Source of the DNA: Pleodorina starrii
Lineage: Eukaryota; Chlorophyta; Chlorophyceae; Chlamydomonadales; Volvocaceae
DNA length: 64,000 nt
Reading direction: 5' to 3'
Assembly (NCBI GenBank): GCA_030267565.1
Contig: BRXU01000022.1
Span: 392,001 to 456,000, forward strand
Under the pieces are notes generated by a model. That model ran no database searches, was not told the origin of the DNA, and was given only the letters and a program-made list of their open reading frames with translations. This document shows, piece by piece, positions 23,801 to 35,869 of this stretch (position 1 is its first letter; every line of letters starts with the position of its first letter). The position numbers were made by a program, and so were the translations under genes.

Positions 23801-26800
23801 CCACCTCCACCTACACCGCCCAAGGCCCCCACCTCGCCGACGCACGTACTCATAAACTGCTGGCCCCCACCCCACCCTGCCTGCCTCGCTGGAAAGAAAA
23901 GGCGCTGTTTGCGCGCTTCCGCTTACCACAGGTTTGCTTTGTCGCCTGGTTAACTAACTGTTTGCTCGCTTGCCTGTCTATCCCGCCCGGATCCGCCATT
24001 CGGTACCTCTTCTTTTTGTGAACAGATTGTCAACAACAACCCGGCCAACGCCTTCAACGGGGACTACCGGCCCAACGGCGCCACCCGGACCGCGCAGGAG
24101 CAGCACCCGATGCACTTGCACGGACACAGATTCTGGGTGGGTTTTGTGGGGGTTGAGGGGGAGGGAGGGAGGGGGAGACAGCGGTTTGTTTGTTCGGTGC
24201 CGCTGTTTGAACACGAAGGGGGAGATGGGGATTAGGGGTTGGCGGGAGTTGGGTTTCGGGGCGTGGGGCGCCGCTGCCGCGGCCCCCGCGCTGTCATAGT
24301 AACGCCTTCGAAAGAGCTCGGGGTCGACGGCCCGCTGCCGCTGTCGCTGCCTCCGCCGCCGCCGCCGCCACCGCAGCCACCCGCACACCGCACCGCGTGC
24401 AGGACTGTTTGCGTGCACCCTATTCGCCGTCTAGAGCCCCATCCTCCCCTCCCGCCCTCTTCGGACTCTTTCCTTTTCTACCCATCCCACCCCGTCCCCC
24501 GCCATCCCCTGCCGCGCCTTGCCGTCGGAAGCACCCCAAAGCGGAGCCGCCCCTGCCGCCGTCCCCCGGCATCTGTCCCTTCGCTGCGGCATCTCTTTTC
24601 TTACCCCCCGCCGGTATCAGCCCGTTGGTGGCGACTGATGATTGACCGCTTGACTCGACTTGAAATTTGCCCGCCTGCCTGCCTGCTCCTGCCTGGGTGG
24701 GGTGGGGTGGGGGCCGCACGTGTGCTGCAATGCGCAGGTGCTGGCTCGCGGCGCCGGCATCTTCAACGCCTCGGTCCACGCCTCCAGCCTCAACACCGCC
24801 AACCCGCCCCTCCGCGATACGGTGACTGTGCCCGCTGCCGGCTGGGTGTACCTGCGCTTCGTGGCGAACAACCCCGGAGTCTGGTGAGGACGGGCAGGAG
24901 GAAGAGGATAAGGGGATGAGGGGGAGGGAATGATGATGAGGAAGAGGAGGAGGAGGAGGAGGCCGTCTGTGTGGTGTGAACTACCCGTGTCCTGGGCCCG
25001 TGCTGTGCTGATATGTATGTGCTGTGCTATGCTGTGCTGTGCTGCGCTGGTGGGCGCTGGCTGCTGTTGTGTTGTGTCGTGATCTGGGTTGTGCTGAGGT
25101 CCTCGGGAGGCCGGCTAGGTGTGTATGGGGAGGGGTAAAGGGGAGGGGCGGCGGGGACGTTTCCAGCGGTGGTCCCTTACCCTTTCCTCTTCTCGTTTCC
25201 TCTTTTGGCGGGGAGGGCTGAGGGCGGGGAGCAGGTTGGGGTGTAGAAGAACTGTCCGACGAGGCACTGGTTGGCATGTGGGAAATGTGGGAGAAGCGGG
25301 AGGGGCGAAGCCTGTTGTGGGACCATGTGCAGAGGCTCGGCCATGTGCAGGGTGAGTGCGGAGCAGCACTGCTGGGCGCCCCGCCCCACCCCACCTCACC
25401 CCTCTCAGCCCCTGTCGCCTCTGTTCCATCGCTGCTGCCGTATTGAGCGGCCTCATCTCGATTATTTCCCCCGCGGGGCTCACCGCCGCGCTGCGCCCGG
25501 GCGTCGCGCGTCCGTCGTCGTCTTTGGCCCCTAACCCCAATTGAGGGCAGCCCCGCTTGCCGTCCCTCGAAATGAAGACCAGAAACTGCTCCGCCTCCGC
25601 CTCCTTCCCCACACAAACCCCACCCCCACACACCCCACCCTGTCCCCCCCCCCCCCGCTCGCAGGCCCTTCCATTGCCACATCCTGCCCCACGTCTTCAT
25701 GGGCCAACAGGTGAGAGGCGGAGGCGGGGAGGCCAACGGCTCGCCACTTGGATTTTGAAAGGGGCGTAGCCAACGGCTCTCAATTGCCTTTGCTTTGGGA
25801 GGAAGGGGAAAAGGGGGGAAGGGGAGAGAAAGGTGAACAGCGTGCGCGCTGTGGGGGAGGCGAGAGCCAGCCGGGCCAGCGCCAGAGTGTCACAGCACGT
25901 GCCAGCCCCCCCCTTCATGGCGGCCCTTAGGAGCGCATCGCATAGGATCTGGTCTATTCGGCCTACACAGGCAGGCAGGCAGGTGGGACATGCCAACCCA
26001 ACCTCCCGCCCGCGGCGCGGCGCCCACTTCGTCCTCACCCCCCATCCACCCCAGCCGTCTTGTCCTCTCTTACCCCGGGCCCCCCATTCACCTCCCGCGC
26101 CGTGCCGTGCCTCCCCTCCCTTCCTCGGCTCTCCCCCTCAACCCGTCCACAGCTCTACTTTGTGGAGGACATTGGCCGGGCGGCCCCCCCTCCCTCCAAG
26201 ATGCCGTCATGCCCGTCGACTTGCAAGTAGGTGCCGCCACACCTCACACCGCCTCTTGCTTCACTTCCCCTCCCCACGTGCACACACGTGCACAACCGAA
26301 ACGTTCGTCCTAGCAGCACATACACACACATTCACAACACAGACGCCGCCGCGATTGTCCGGAGCTACGGCGCATCCGTTTTTCATTGGGGCAAAAGGCC
26401 TCGGCGGGTGCGGTGAGCGGGTAGTGTGGGGGGCTTCTTCTGCCTCCCTTTACCCTCCCTTCCCTTCCCTCAGCGCGAGCAGCTCCTGACTTCCTGCCTG
26501 CCTGCCTGCCACTGGGGCTACGTGCGCCAGACAGCCAGACAGCCAGGCAGGCAGTCGGTTGGCCGCGACTGCTGAGTCCTGCCCTGCCCTGCCCTGTCCT
26601 GTCCTGCCATGCAATGCCTCGCCCTGGCTCCCTAGCAGCCGCGGGTCATCGCTGACGGCTGTCAGCGTAGAGATGGCCGGGCAGAGGAAACTGACTGACT
26701 GACTGACTGACTGACTGACACTGTCGCGCACGGTTGAGTGCGTCCCGGCTCCTCGGCCGCACCCACCCACTCACCCACCCGTCCATCCGTCCGTACTGCA

Positions 26801-26883
26801 GGTACAACTTTGCGCCGTACAATAAGGCCTTCCTGCGCGACAAGTGGGGAGCTTCGGGCTGGGAGCTGCCGCCGCTGTATTAG
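17807..26883 (+). CDS. Secreted multicopper oxidase, ascorbate oxidase/laccase type
   Basis: Seventeen exons join in phase to 718 residues: 17807-17947, 18048-18170, 18253-18322, 18399-18496, 19006-19238, 20161-20378, 20824-21007, 21371-21569, 21958-22035, 22391-22476, 22786-22962, 23242-23332, 24026-24136, 24738-24883, 25665-25710, 26153-26226, 26802-26883. It begins with a signal peptide (cleavage plausible after 'ETAVA', residue 23). All four copper-binding histidine blocks are present: 'IHYHG' near 107-111, 'WHDHS' near 154-158, 'HPMHLHGH' at 593-600 and 'HCHILPH' at 655-661 with the type 1 cysteine at 656. Three cupredoxin domains are implied. The family oxidises phenols, ascorbate or metal ions and reduces oxygen to water; the substrate cannot be read from sequence. 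The position usually Met or Leu five residues after the last type 1 His is Gln (residue 666). Confidence 0.92.
18768..18995 (+). repeat. Polypyrimidine tract (CCTTCCCTCC)n in oxidase intron 4
   Basis: More than 200 bases of almost pure C/T made of CCTTCCCTCC-like units, immediately before the exon 5 acceptor. Confidence 0.9.
19280..19324 (+). repeat. Dispersed repeat B variant
   Basis: In oxidase intron 5: 'GTAATCCACGG', two 'TCTATACGG/T' units and 'AGACCGGGGCCCG', an expanded version of repeat B. Confidence 0.55.
20678..20692 (+). repeat. Interstitial telomere-like sequence (TTTTAGGG)
   Basis: 'GGGTTTTAGGGTTTTGGG' in oxidase intron 6. The reverse-type 'AACCCTAAACCCT' occurs at about 20754 in the same intron. 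Confidence 0.5.
23346..23585 (+). repeat. 16-bp tandem repeat in oxidase intron 12
   Basis: About 14-15 nearly identical head-to-tail copies of GGGAGCGGGTTGGGGA, starting just inside the intron. One late copy has a TTAAGG variant. There are no spacers, so this is a minisatellite. Confidence 0.95.
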
Positions 26884-27195
26884 AGCAGTACGGCAGTAGG
26901 TGCGCGATGTGACACGTACCTACATTGCGCGAGGAAGGGCTAACCTCGGGCCCCCGGCGAGCAGCCCGCAGCGGTGGTGCTGGTGCTGGTGCTGGTGCTG
27001 GTGGTTTCGGCCCTGTGCGAGTTCGAACCCCAAGGAGCGCGTCACGCATAAACTGGGTGTGAGTGTGCATGCATACATGGCTAGGAGGAGGAGGGTTTAG
27101 GGTGAGCGCTATTTTGGGTGAGCGGAGAGGAGCGAGGAGGGGCGGAGCACGTCCCTAACCCATGTCTGCAGGATCCGACAGAACTCGTTCGTGAC

Positions 27196-27325
27196 ATAAA
27201 TTGAACCCTATCTGTGGAACAAACATCGCCCTGGCGCTGCGGCTCTCGTTTCCCCGGTGTTTCCTGCGGACGGGCGAGTCGGCGCCGTCAAAACTGTGAC
27301 TTGAAGAGCATTGCCCTTCAAAACT
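27196..27325 (+). repeat. Dispersed repeat D, copy 2
   Basis: Same orientation as 16982-17122; ends with the shared 'ACTGTGACTTGAAGAGCATT'. Confidence 0.75.
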
Positions 27326-29286
27326 GATTTCGGCGCGCTTCCGTGATTCCATTTTTCCACACTCGGGTACCTCGGTGTACATGGATGGTGGTGAGTGTGT
27401 GGGGAGGCTTTGGTGGTGTCTATGTGCGCTCCCCCACAGTTTTCACCGAACGACTGCGTGGCCCTGGACATGGAAGGACACGGACATGGACACGGACATT
27501 GAGCGCAAGAAAAAGTGCTGCAGTGAAAAGTGCTGCAGTGATATTGGACTCATTTCGTGATTGCCCCTCGAATGTCGACGATCGGCGTACATTTGCTCGG
27601 GTAGCGGTGATGGCGGTGGGGACACGGCGGCCCTCGTCTGTTTGGCTGCCGCTCTTTGCCGGAGAGCGGTCAGAGGCTGATGCCAGGTCATCGCCGTGCG
27701 TCGTTTAGGGTCGTTCCCTCGTGTGTGTTTTCTAAACAACTGCCGAAATTTACTAATGTCGGATTGCTGTCGCAATTGAGCGGGATTCTGGATGATTGTT
27801 GAGTCGGCTGCTGGACGTCCGGATGAGCTGCGTCTCGGAGGCGAGGCGAGATCGGCTTTGGGGCTCCCCGGCACTCGTTGTTCAGGTGTGTGCGGTTACG
27901 CAGCTCCCAATTATGTAACACACATAGCTACACAGCTACACAACCACAGCCACACACAAGGACAACTGGGGCACGACCACTCGACCAGATGACGGCTGGG
28001 ACACAAGCAGGTGCGGACACTGGAAATGGGCCGCGGTACGGCGTACGGAAAGCGCGGCCTTGCGTCGTGGTTAGACTCAGCACCGCTCTGCTGGGCTGTG
28101 AGGGGCCAAGTCAGCGATGTGCACACGTGGGGGGAGGGGGCAGCCGCTGCCGTCGGCACCGAAACAAAGGCCCGCACGAGCGCTGGGCGTGTGGAGAAAA
28201 GGAGCGCGGCGCAGTCAGGCCGGGGAATCGTTCTGTTCCCCTCCGCGGCTCATCGGTACAGCAGCGCGCGTCTTAGTATATCCCCGAGCGTTGGCAGAGT
28301 TGGCAGTTGTGACCCTCGGGTCGGCCTACATACAAGTGCGCTTTGCGTCGCCGGTCTGCCGCGGAGGGAGAGGGAGGGAAATGCATTGAAAGGCTGTGCA
28401 GATACCAATGCATGCTCTTTAACAATTTCCGAACACATCCGTTGGGGGCGGTGCGCCGGCGGAGGTACCGGATACATTCCGCTCCTGCGGAGGCGGCGCC
28501 GCCGCCCTCCGCCATTTAACGCCCTCCGCCGCCGGATGCGCCAACTGTTGTACTTCGACACTACTTCCGAATGGCGGCCCTTTGGGCCGCTGCTCTGCGC
28601 TCGACACGCCCTGCCCTAAAGCCCTCCCTTCACAAGACGACCTTCGGCCCCCTAGGGCAAAATCAATCGCACCACGTGCGTGTGCGCAGTGATTCGTACA
28701 CAACGAACTGCAACGAACGACACGTTTGCAGTCATCATGTCATCAAAAGAAACTCTCCACGTTTCGAAGAGCTGCGGTACGTTCTCAAATTGGCAACAGA
28801 GCTATTTCTGAGTGGAACGACCTGCAACAAGAGAAAAGACAGCCCTCGTACGGACGCCGGGGCGCGATGTGCATCAAACAAATTCCTTTCGCTCGGAACA
28901 AAGACCAACAACAAAATCACAACAGCAGAGCAGTTCAGCGTGCGTTGCGTTGTTTGAATCTCGATGGCAGCAGGAGCAAGAAGCCCCCTCCGCGACGCTC
29001 AGCCGCACGATCAAACGCCGACATGGCGCATCCCCCATCCATCCATCCATCCACCTATCCATCCGCCCACCCATCCGACCACCCATCCATCCACACAGGC
29101 ATCCGTGCATGTGATCATGGCGGACAGGTCGAAACGTGTCACAGGAAAAAGGTCGAACGACGCGTACCTACCATCCCCTCCCCTCCGTCGGCGGCGGGGC
29201 GGGCGCCGGCGCCCAGTACCGGCCCCACTTCCCCAAGCAAAACGCCGCTGCCGTTCTGCTTGAGACGAGACGACCTTCTTCGTTCA

Positions 29287-29311
29287 CGGGCTCCGGCATA
29301 TACGTGCGTAA
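29287..29311 (-). repeat. Dispersed repeat B, inverted copy
   Basis: 'CGGGCTCCGGCATATACGTG' on the plus strand matches the reverse complement of the 47484 copy with few differences. Confidence 0.6.
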
Positions 29312-29867
29312 CTCCCCCTCCGTCACTTTCCGGTTTTTGCTGGATGTCCTGGCTCCTGGGGAAGACGACAAATGCGCGCCCCTCCACATTCCACAGCCCT
29401 CGAGAGCGCCGAGGGCCGCAACACACACTTCTCTTTGCAACATTCAAGTTGTTTCAGGTTTCAGGTGCGCACCTACCCGCAACACGCAACAGGTGCACAC
29501 CTACCCGCAACACGCAATGGCCCGACACGGCGCGGATCGTCATCTATCTCGGTGAAACCCCCTCCCCCCACTGTTGAGTTTTGCCACACCCAGTGTTCCT
29601 TTCTATGGCTGCTTAGTACGCCCTGGCCTTCCATGATTGCTTTGGCGCAATCCAAAGCCATGGCGAGGCGTTGGCGACAATTGTGCGGCGACATGTACAA
29701 TACACAGCGATGCTGGAATTGACGAAACTAGCAAAGCCACATTTTTCACAGGCATGTTCACAACAGACGAAACAACCACTCAGATTGATATCCTCGCCAG
29801 TCGCATCCCTCTACACCCGCGTCAAATTGTGCGGCGTTTTTGAATTATTTTTCACAAATTTTATTTT

Positions 29868-32800
29868 TCACACTCCCGACAGGTCTCGTGCGCTGGGCTC
29901 CCTCAGGATGTCCAGCAGCCGCGGCGGCGCCGGCGTCACGTAACGCGGCGGCGCAATCGTCGCCATCGCCGCCGCCGTCACCTCTGCCGTACGCTCCAGG
30001 CCGTCGGGGCCGAGCGCCTCCAACGCCGCCTCGTCCAGATCCGCCGGCACCGGCGGCAGCCGCGCCACGGCGGCGGCGGGACCCTCGGCGGCGGCGGCTG
30101 CCGCCGCCGCCGCCGCCGCGGCGGCGGCCCTTGGAGATGAGACCGGCGACACGTGATTGTGGTGGTAGTTGTAGTAGTGGTGGAAGTCGTACAGGGACTT
30201 TGCGCCGGCGGCGGCACCCGGCGGCGAGGTGGCCGGGTCGTCGGCGTCGCGAATGACGGACGGCATCGCCGCCGCGGCGGCAGCGACGTTGGCGTCGTGT
30301 ACGGCATTCGGCGAGTCCGGCACCAGGCCGCCGTCGGCGGGCGCCGGCGGCGCCTCCACCTCCGGGTCGTCCCACGCCCAGTCGGCGGCGCCGGCGAAGC
30401 CCAGCGCGGCGGCGGGCTTGGCGCCCGGCGGCGGCGCGTCGGGCTTGTCGTACACATACGCGCCGGGCGAGCCGACTTGGCCGCCGGCGTCGGCGGCGGT
30501 GGCGGCGTCAGCGTCGGATGGGACGGTCACGATCGGCGCGATGGCGGCGGTTGTGGCGTCGAGGACCAGCTGATAGCCCGGCGGAACACGGCCGGTGACG
30601 TCAGCGGCGGGATACGACTCGACGGCGTCGTCGTCGTCGTACGGCATGCGCGTGCCCATGCCATCGCCGGCGCTGCTGTCCTGGCCGCCGCCCTTGTAGG
30701 CCTCCGCCGGCGGCGGCGGCGGCGGCGCCTCCGCCGTCGCGGCGGCGTACGACCGCTGGACGTTGCCGTACACCGCCGCCATGGAGGCAGGGTCCCGTGC
30801 GGCGGCGGTGGCCTCCGGCGGGCGCACCTTGGTGGGAAGCGCCGCGGGGAACTTGTCCGCGCCGGTGCCGTACAGTCCAGGGCCCTCTTGCTCCGCCGGC
30901 GTATCGCGCGCCACCGCCGCCGCCGCAGCGCCAATTTCTTCAAAAACCGAACGGTAGCGGGAAGCGGGAAGCGGGATTCGGTAATCGGGGGCCGCATCCG
31001 AGGATGTCAAACAAGCGCTCGAGTGAAACACGCCACGCCGCGGCGTGTGTTCATGCACACGGATGAGATGCAGGACAGTCCATGCACCAAACCCCGGGAC
31101 CGAAAACCAAAACCTGCGCAGGTCCGGCCCGGTCCGGTCTGCCCGAACACGAATCGGGCGTTAAAACGCGCGCCACGCCACCAGCCCTTCACATGTTCAC
31201 ATGTCCTTCACTGGCCGCTTCAAGAAGAAGATTGCTGCTGCCCCGAGGGTCAAGGGAAGAAGGGATACCCACCAGTACAGTATTACGGGACAGAGGGCAG
31301 ACAACATCCCATCCCTTCGGAAATAGCCAAGCCCAAGCCCAAAAGCGCAAGCCCAGGTTCCCTTTCCCGACGGTGCATGGGTACACGGCCCAGCCCAGCG
31401 ACGCACCCTCCAGGGCGCGCTCCAGGGCAGTGGCTGCGGACGCCAGCGCCGCCTCGCCCTCCGCCGGCACCCTGGCCGACCCGCGGGTCGCTGCTGCTGC
31501 CGCTGAGGAGGTCGCCCGGGCCAGACAGCCCACGGAGGCCAGCGCCGCCGCCAGCAGCCGCTGAGGACCCTCGGGACGGTCACCATGACCTTTTAGTGCT
31601 AGAAAGTGGTGTGGAGAAGATTCTGGGGGAGTTGGGGAGGAGATGGGGGGGAGATGGGGGAGGAGGTGGGGGAGAGCGGGTATTGCTGTTGCGGTAGATG
31701 GTGGCAGAGCAATGGCGTCGATTGGCGTTGATGAGCCATTGGGAAAACAGTTTTTAAGCAAGCGCGGCGGAGAAGGAGATGGGGGGAGGGGACAACGGGT
31801 GGTGCGCGGCCGTCGCAACCCCGTCTATCCCCAAACTAACCCTAAAACCAACCCTAAGCCCCCAAAACTCACGCACATTTCGACACACAAAGGACACGTA
31901 ACGGCTCAATAACCAACACACACACATATGCAACGCCACAAGCGTCGCCACGTAAAGACGTAATGCCCCTCTCGCTCCGACGCACCGGTGTGGGGTCTTA
32001 GGTTCAGGGAGGCACTCGGCACCTTGGCCACCCGGCCGCTGGCGGTCTGAGTCAGCAGGGCGGCGCTCCTGGGGCCCGCTCCACCACCACCATCACCACC
32101 AGAGCCTGTAGAACAAGAGTTAAAACACATCCCCATTCACATCACAACACACTACATTACATCGCAAAAATCGTTTCGTCTGTCGTGTCGTGTCGTTGGG
32201 GCGGGGTCCCTCGGAGGAGGCGGAACGGGAGAGGGTTGAGGAGGACGTGCGGGAGGAGGAGGGCGAGGAAGGGAGAGGAGGACGCGCGCGCTGAGCGAGA
32301 GGCCTCAGCGGATCGGACTGCCGTACACATCTGCCAATGGCCAAAGCTCCACCCCCGACTGGCCGCGTGCCCCCAACCGCCTGCACCGCTCTGCTTGCTT
32401 GGGGAGCATTGCATGCCTTGTGGAGGATGCATGCAACGCGAAGGGATGGTGCGGCAAGGACGCAGCACCACACGGATGCACGCCCTCCCCCGCGCGAACA
32501 CCCAGTCACCCACTTTTGACGACATCACGAACGAACGGAAACGCAAACAAATACATAGAGCCGAGGGGGCCGACAACGTACCAGACACCGCGGCGCCGCC
32601 GGCACCAGGGAGACCGCTTGTGGTTGTGGTGGTCGCCGCCGCGCCGCCAAAGGCGCTCGTCAGCCTCTGGGCCGCTTGCTGCAGCGCACCCGCCACATCG
32701 CCGGAGGCGCTCTTGAGTGACGCCAGGCGAGTCAGGTTGGACGCAGCGGCGCTGGCGGCGGAGGCGAGGTCCGGTGGCGCCGGCGCCGCGCCGCCGCCGC

Positions 32801-33636
32801 CGGGCCCGTAGCCGCAGGCTCCGGCGGTGGCGTCGGCGGCCGGTGCCGTACCCTCGTCGTCGTCGTCGGCGGCGTCAATGAGGTCGGGATTCTTGGCGGC
32901 GATGGCAACCAGGCGGGCGGCCTCCGCGTCGGCAGCGGCGGCGGCGGCGACGTCGGCGGCCTCGTGTACGGCACCCGTGGCGGCGTTGGTGGCGGCGGTG
33001 GTGGCGGCGTCCGCTGGGTCGGTGAAGAGGAAGGCCTTCTTGGCGGGGGAGCGACGTCGCTGCTGCTGCTCGCCCTGAGGGAGGGGAAACAGGCGGCCGA
33101 GTCAACAAACGGCCTCCGACCCACATTCACTCGTAGCCACCGCAGACATCGCAAATATGGTGCGCTCTCCGTATCCCCGCCATTCCCCACTGGCGCTGCT
33201 CTTCCCGAGAGCCTGCAGCCCCGATGTATCATCCACAACATACGGTAACACAGCTCAACAGTCCCCGGAACGAATCCCTCAAACCCCGCAACACGCACCG
33301 GTCGGGTCCCACCTGTTCCTGCTGCTCCTGCCCCTGTTGTTGGTTGGCCCACTGAGCCAGAGCGATATCCATGAGGGGAGGCGGCACATCCTCAGCGGAG
33401 GCGGGGGCCAGCAAGTCGTCGCGGCGCAGGTCGTCGCCCAGGTCGTCGGACAGACCCATGGGTCGGGAGCCCTTGACCAGCTCGGCCGCGGTGCCCTCGT
33501 ACATCAGGCGCCGCGCGCCGGGGCCGCCGGGGCCGCCGGGGCCGCCGCCGGCGGCGGCAGCGGCGTTGTCCGCGGCCACGTCGCGACTGTCCTGATCCAC
33601 GCGATGCCTCACGTCAGCGGCGTCGCGGGGAGACAT
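29868..33636 (-). CDS. Ala-rich low-complexity protein of unknown function
   Basis: Five minus-strand exons join in phase: 33636-33313, 33074-32582, 32105-32023, 31560-31407 and 30937-29868, giving 707 residues and a TGA. No family recognised. The N-terminus ('MSPRDAADVRHRVDQDSRDV') has no signal peptide. Then come a Gln-rich patch, a basic patch ('RRRSPAKKAFLF'), Ala-rich helical stretches with regular Asp/Glu, a Gly-rich linker and a long exon with poly-Pro, poly-Asp, poly-Ala and a His/Tyr cluster ('FHHYYNYHHNH'). Composition suggests a largely disordered or coiled scaffold-like protein. The longest ORF, in exon 5, stays open for over 1 kb, and all five junctions preserve phase, which supports a real gene. 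The first base of exon 5 rests on a GAAG acceptor and is the least certain junction. Confidence 0.7.
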
Positions 33637-34532
33637 TTCGGATGATTTTATGTGTCGTCGTAACGTCGAGTTCAGAAAGCGGAAGGCTTTGTTTTATTGT
33701 GATGGAGACTGAAGCTGCCAGAGTGTCGCAAGGAAGGCGCACGTCGTTTGATAAAGAGCGATCGATGAGCGAAGAGGTGAAGAAGAGCCACACTTGACTC
33801 AGCGGTGCGCGTTTGCGCGGGTTGAGGGGCGCTCTCCCGAGAGCGCGCGGGCTTCGGTGCTGCTTTGGTGAGGCGCGTGCCTCAGCGAAGACTGTGCGGG
33901 CCGACGGCGGTCCGAATTGCAAGCGCAGAAAAGGAGGAAAGGGAAGTGGTAGGGCCAACAGAGGCTTTCTTTTTGCCGCGGCTAGGTTTTTTGGGTTCGC
34001 TGGAGGGGAAGGATCACGCTTTGGGAAAGTGCCTCTGGAAGAAAAAGGTAACCTGTTGTTCGGCAATCAAACGCAAAAAGTGTCGACAATTCTATGTCTG
34101 TGGCGGCAAACGCTGAGAGGGTTTATATACGGTCCTGGGAAGGGGGTAGGCGAGGGCCTCAGTGGTACCGGATGACTCACCCGAAAAAAACAGTGGCGGA
34201 AGCAGTGAGTCATCCCCGCCCAGGGCCCAGCCCCCCGATATTCCAGAGAGCCCGTTGTATTTAATCGTCTTTCTCATTCCTCGCTACCACTATAAAAGTA
34301 ATTCATTTGGTACAGGAGCGCACATACCTTCTTCAAGCATCTTTTGCGTCGTTTTGATTTTCCGCATCGGGCTTTGCTTTTCTTCCACACAGAGACCCGC
34401 GGGTCAGCCGGCCGACATTTAGCAGGCCGAGATTTTCGCGGCGGCAAGGAAAAGCAGCTGCGCAAGCCTCCTCCGTCGCCAGCTAGCGCGCCCCTCCTCC
34501 TTCCACGCACCAGCGCACCACCTACCGCAACC
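33637..34532. promoter_or_regulatory. Divergent promoter region, Ala-rich gene (minus) and LEA-like gene (plus)
   Basis: Contains TATAAAAG at 34291-34298 toward the plus-strand LEA-like gene and TTTATATAC at about 34120, which could serve the minus-strand gene. No coding exon supported. Confidence 0.45.
34291..34298 (+). promoter_or_regulatory. TATA box candidate of the LEA-like gene
   Basis: TATAAAAG about 235 bases upstream of the ATG at 34533; implies a leader of about 200 bases. Confidence 0.5.
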
Positions 34533-35869
34533 ATGACCCACATGACTCAAGAGCAGAAGGACGAGATCGCGCAGCAAAAGTTCGGCCGGCCCTACGACCA
34601 ACTGGTCAGCTCCTAGCTGAGACTGAGATTGAGACTGAGCTGAGCTAGCGGGGGATAAGGAGGGGGCGCTCGGGCGGTCGCCGATTGCCATTTTGCGCCA
34701 TTTCGGGCTACAGCCCTCAGTTTATTTTCTCACGTTCAGGTTACACTGTCGCTCACACTGTCGCTTGGACGGCTTCAACTGACAGGGTGACAGCGGCATG
34801 CCGGCTCATATCCCCCACACCCCCACCGGGCAGCGGCCGGCAGCTGCAGCAGCCGCGACGGTGTGGGGAACTAACCTCTGGCATGGGTCATCCTTTCGGC
34901 CTTTTGCCGACGGGGCACGCAAGCGGCGCTGGGTGTTTTCACTTGGCCCTCACCCTACGAGCAGCACACCGATCTAAACTAACCCAATTCCAGCCCCGCC
35001 GCGACGCGGGTGTTTTGAGGCCGTTTTCTGTCGGGCCTGCGGGTTGCAGGAGCCGCAGCCGGCAAAAGCTACAGACAGCGCGCGCAACTTGACCTGATGA
35101 CTAGCGGCGCCACCCAACCCTCAACCAGATGACCTGCTGATGTGCTGATGGCTGTGCTACCCCACCGCTCCCCGCTGCTGCTGCTGCTGCTGCTGCTGCT
35201 ACCGAACTCGGCCTTTGCCTTCGATCCCCCCCCCCAAGGAAACCGACGAGAAGAAGGCGGTTGGAGGCCAGTTCAGGCAAGTGACCCACCCACCCACCCA
35301 CCCACCGACCCACCCACCAGCAGCCACCATGTGCACTTGCACTTTAAAGCCAGGGGCCAGGAGGCCGGGCCTGCGGCGCGGCGCGAAGTCATTTGCGCTG
35401 AGCTTGTCTCATTGTCCGGTAGCTTTGTTGTTACATATGGCGGGCTCTGGAATCCGCAGATCCAGTCCAGATCCAGACCAGGATCCTCCGAAGGAAGGGT
35501 TGAGCCAGCGGGCCAGTGGCGGCCACAGCCGCCACCACCCACACACAGGCGCACCGCCGCATGTCCCCGTCACGGCCGTCTTGCTTGATTGCCAACCCAC
35601 CCGTCAACCACCGTTAGCCAAACGCCAACCTCAACCGCCCCCGCCAACTGTCCACGGCCATTCAACCTCGACCCCGCGCACCCCTCTCTACCCCGTCACC
35701 CTCCCCGCCTCCTTCCTGTTTCAGGGCCAACGAGTTGGGTCACGAAGGATACAGCGACATGGGCAAGAAGGGCGGCAAGAAGGGCGGCTACTCCACCGGC
35801 TACGCGCACGATCCGGAGGAGCAGAAAAAGTGGACGGACCGCACCGGCAACGAGACGGCCATGGAGTGA
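34533..35869 (+). CDS. Small hydrophilic Em/LEA group-1-like stress protein
   Basis: Three exons, 34533-34604, 35239-35276 and 35725-35869, join in phase to 84 residues. The protein is highly charged with almost no hydrophobic core: 'MTHMTQEQKDEIAQQKFG', then 'DEKKAVGGQFRANELGHEGY' and 'SDMGKKGGKKGG'. The 'LGHEGYSDMGKKGG' block resembles the Em/LEA group-1 20-mer (G..EGY.EMG.KGG). Such proteins accumulate on desiccation or osmotic stress and protect proteins and membranes. The second intron has a GC donor (CAG/GCAAGT at 35277). It is related in layout to the gene at 50611-51079. Start is the first ATG; TATAAAAG lies upstream. Exon 2 is short and its acceptor (a C run then AAG) is unusual. Confidence 0.8.

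Larger units (their letters stand above)
26884..29867. other. Intergenic region between the oxidase and the Ala-rich gene
   Basis: The genes on either side converge. The region contains repeat D copy 2 (27196-27325), a (CCATC)n-like stretch at about 29034-29095 and an inverted copy of repeat B at 29287. Open frames are present but none is recognised, and no paired splice sites were found. Confidence 0.4.

Noticed and set aside
30153..31697. Long plus-strand ORF of 514 codons
   Set aside because: Antisense shadow of the Ala-rich gene: Gly/Arg/Val-rich, no motif, no splice logic.
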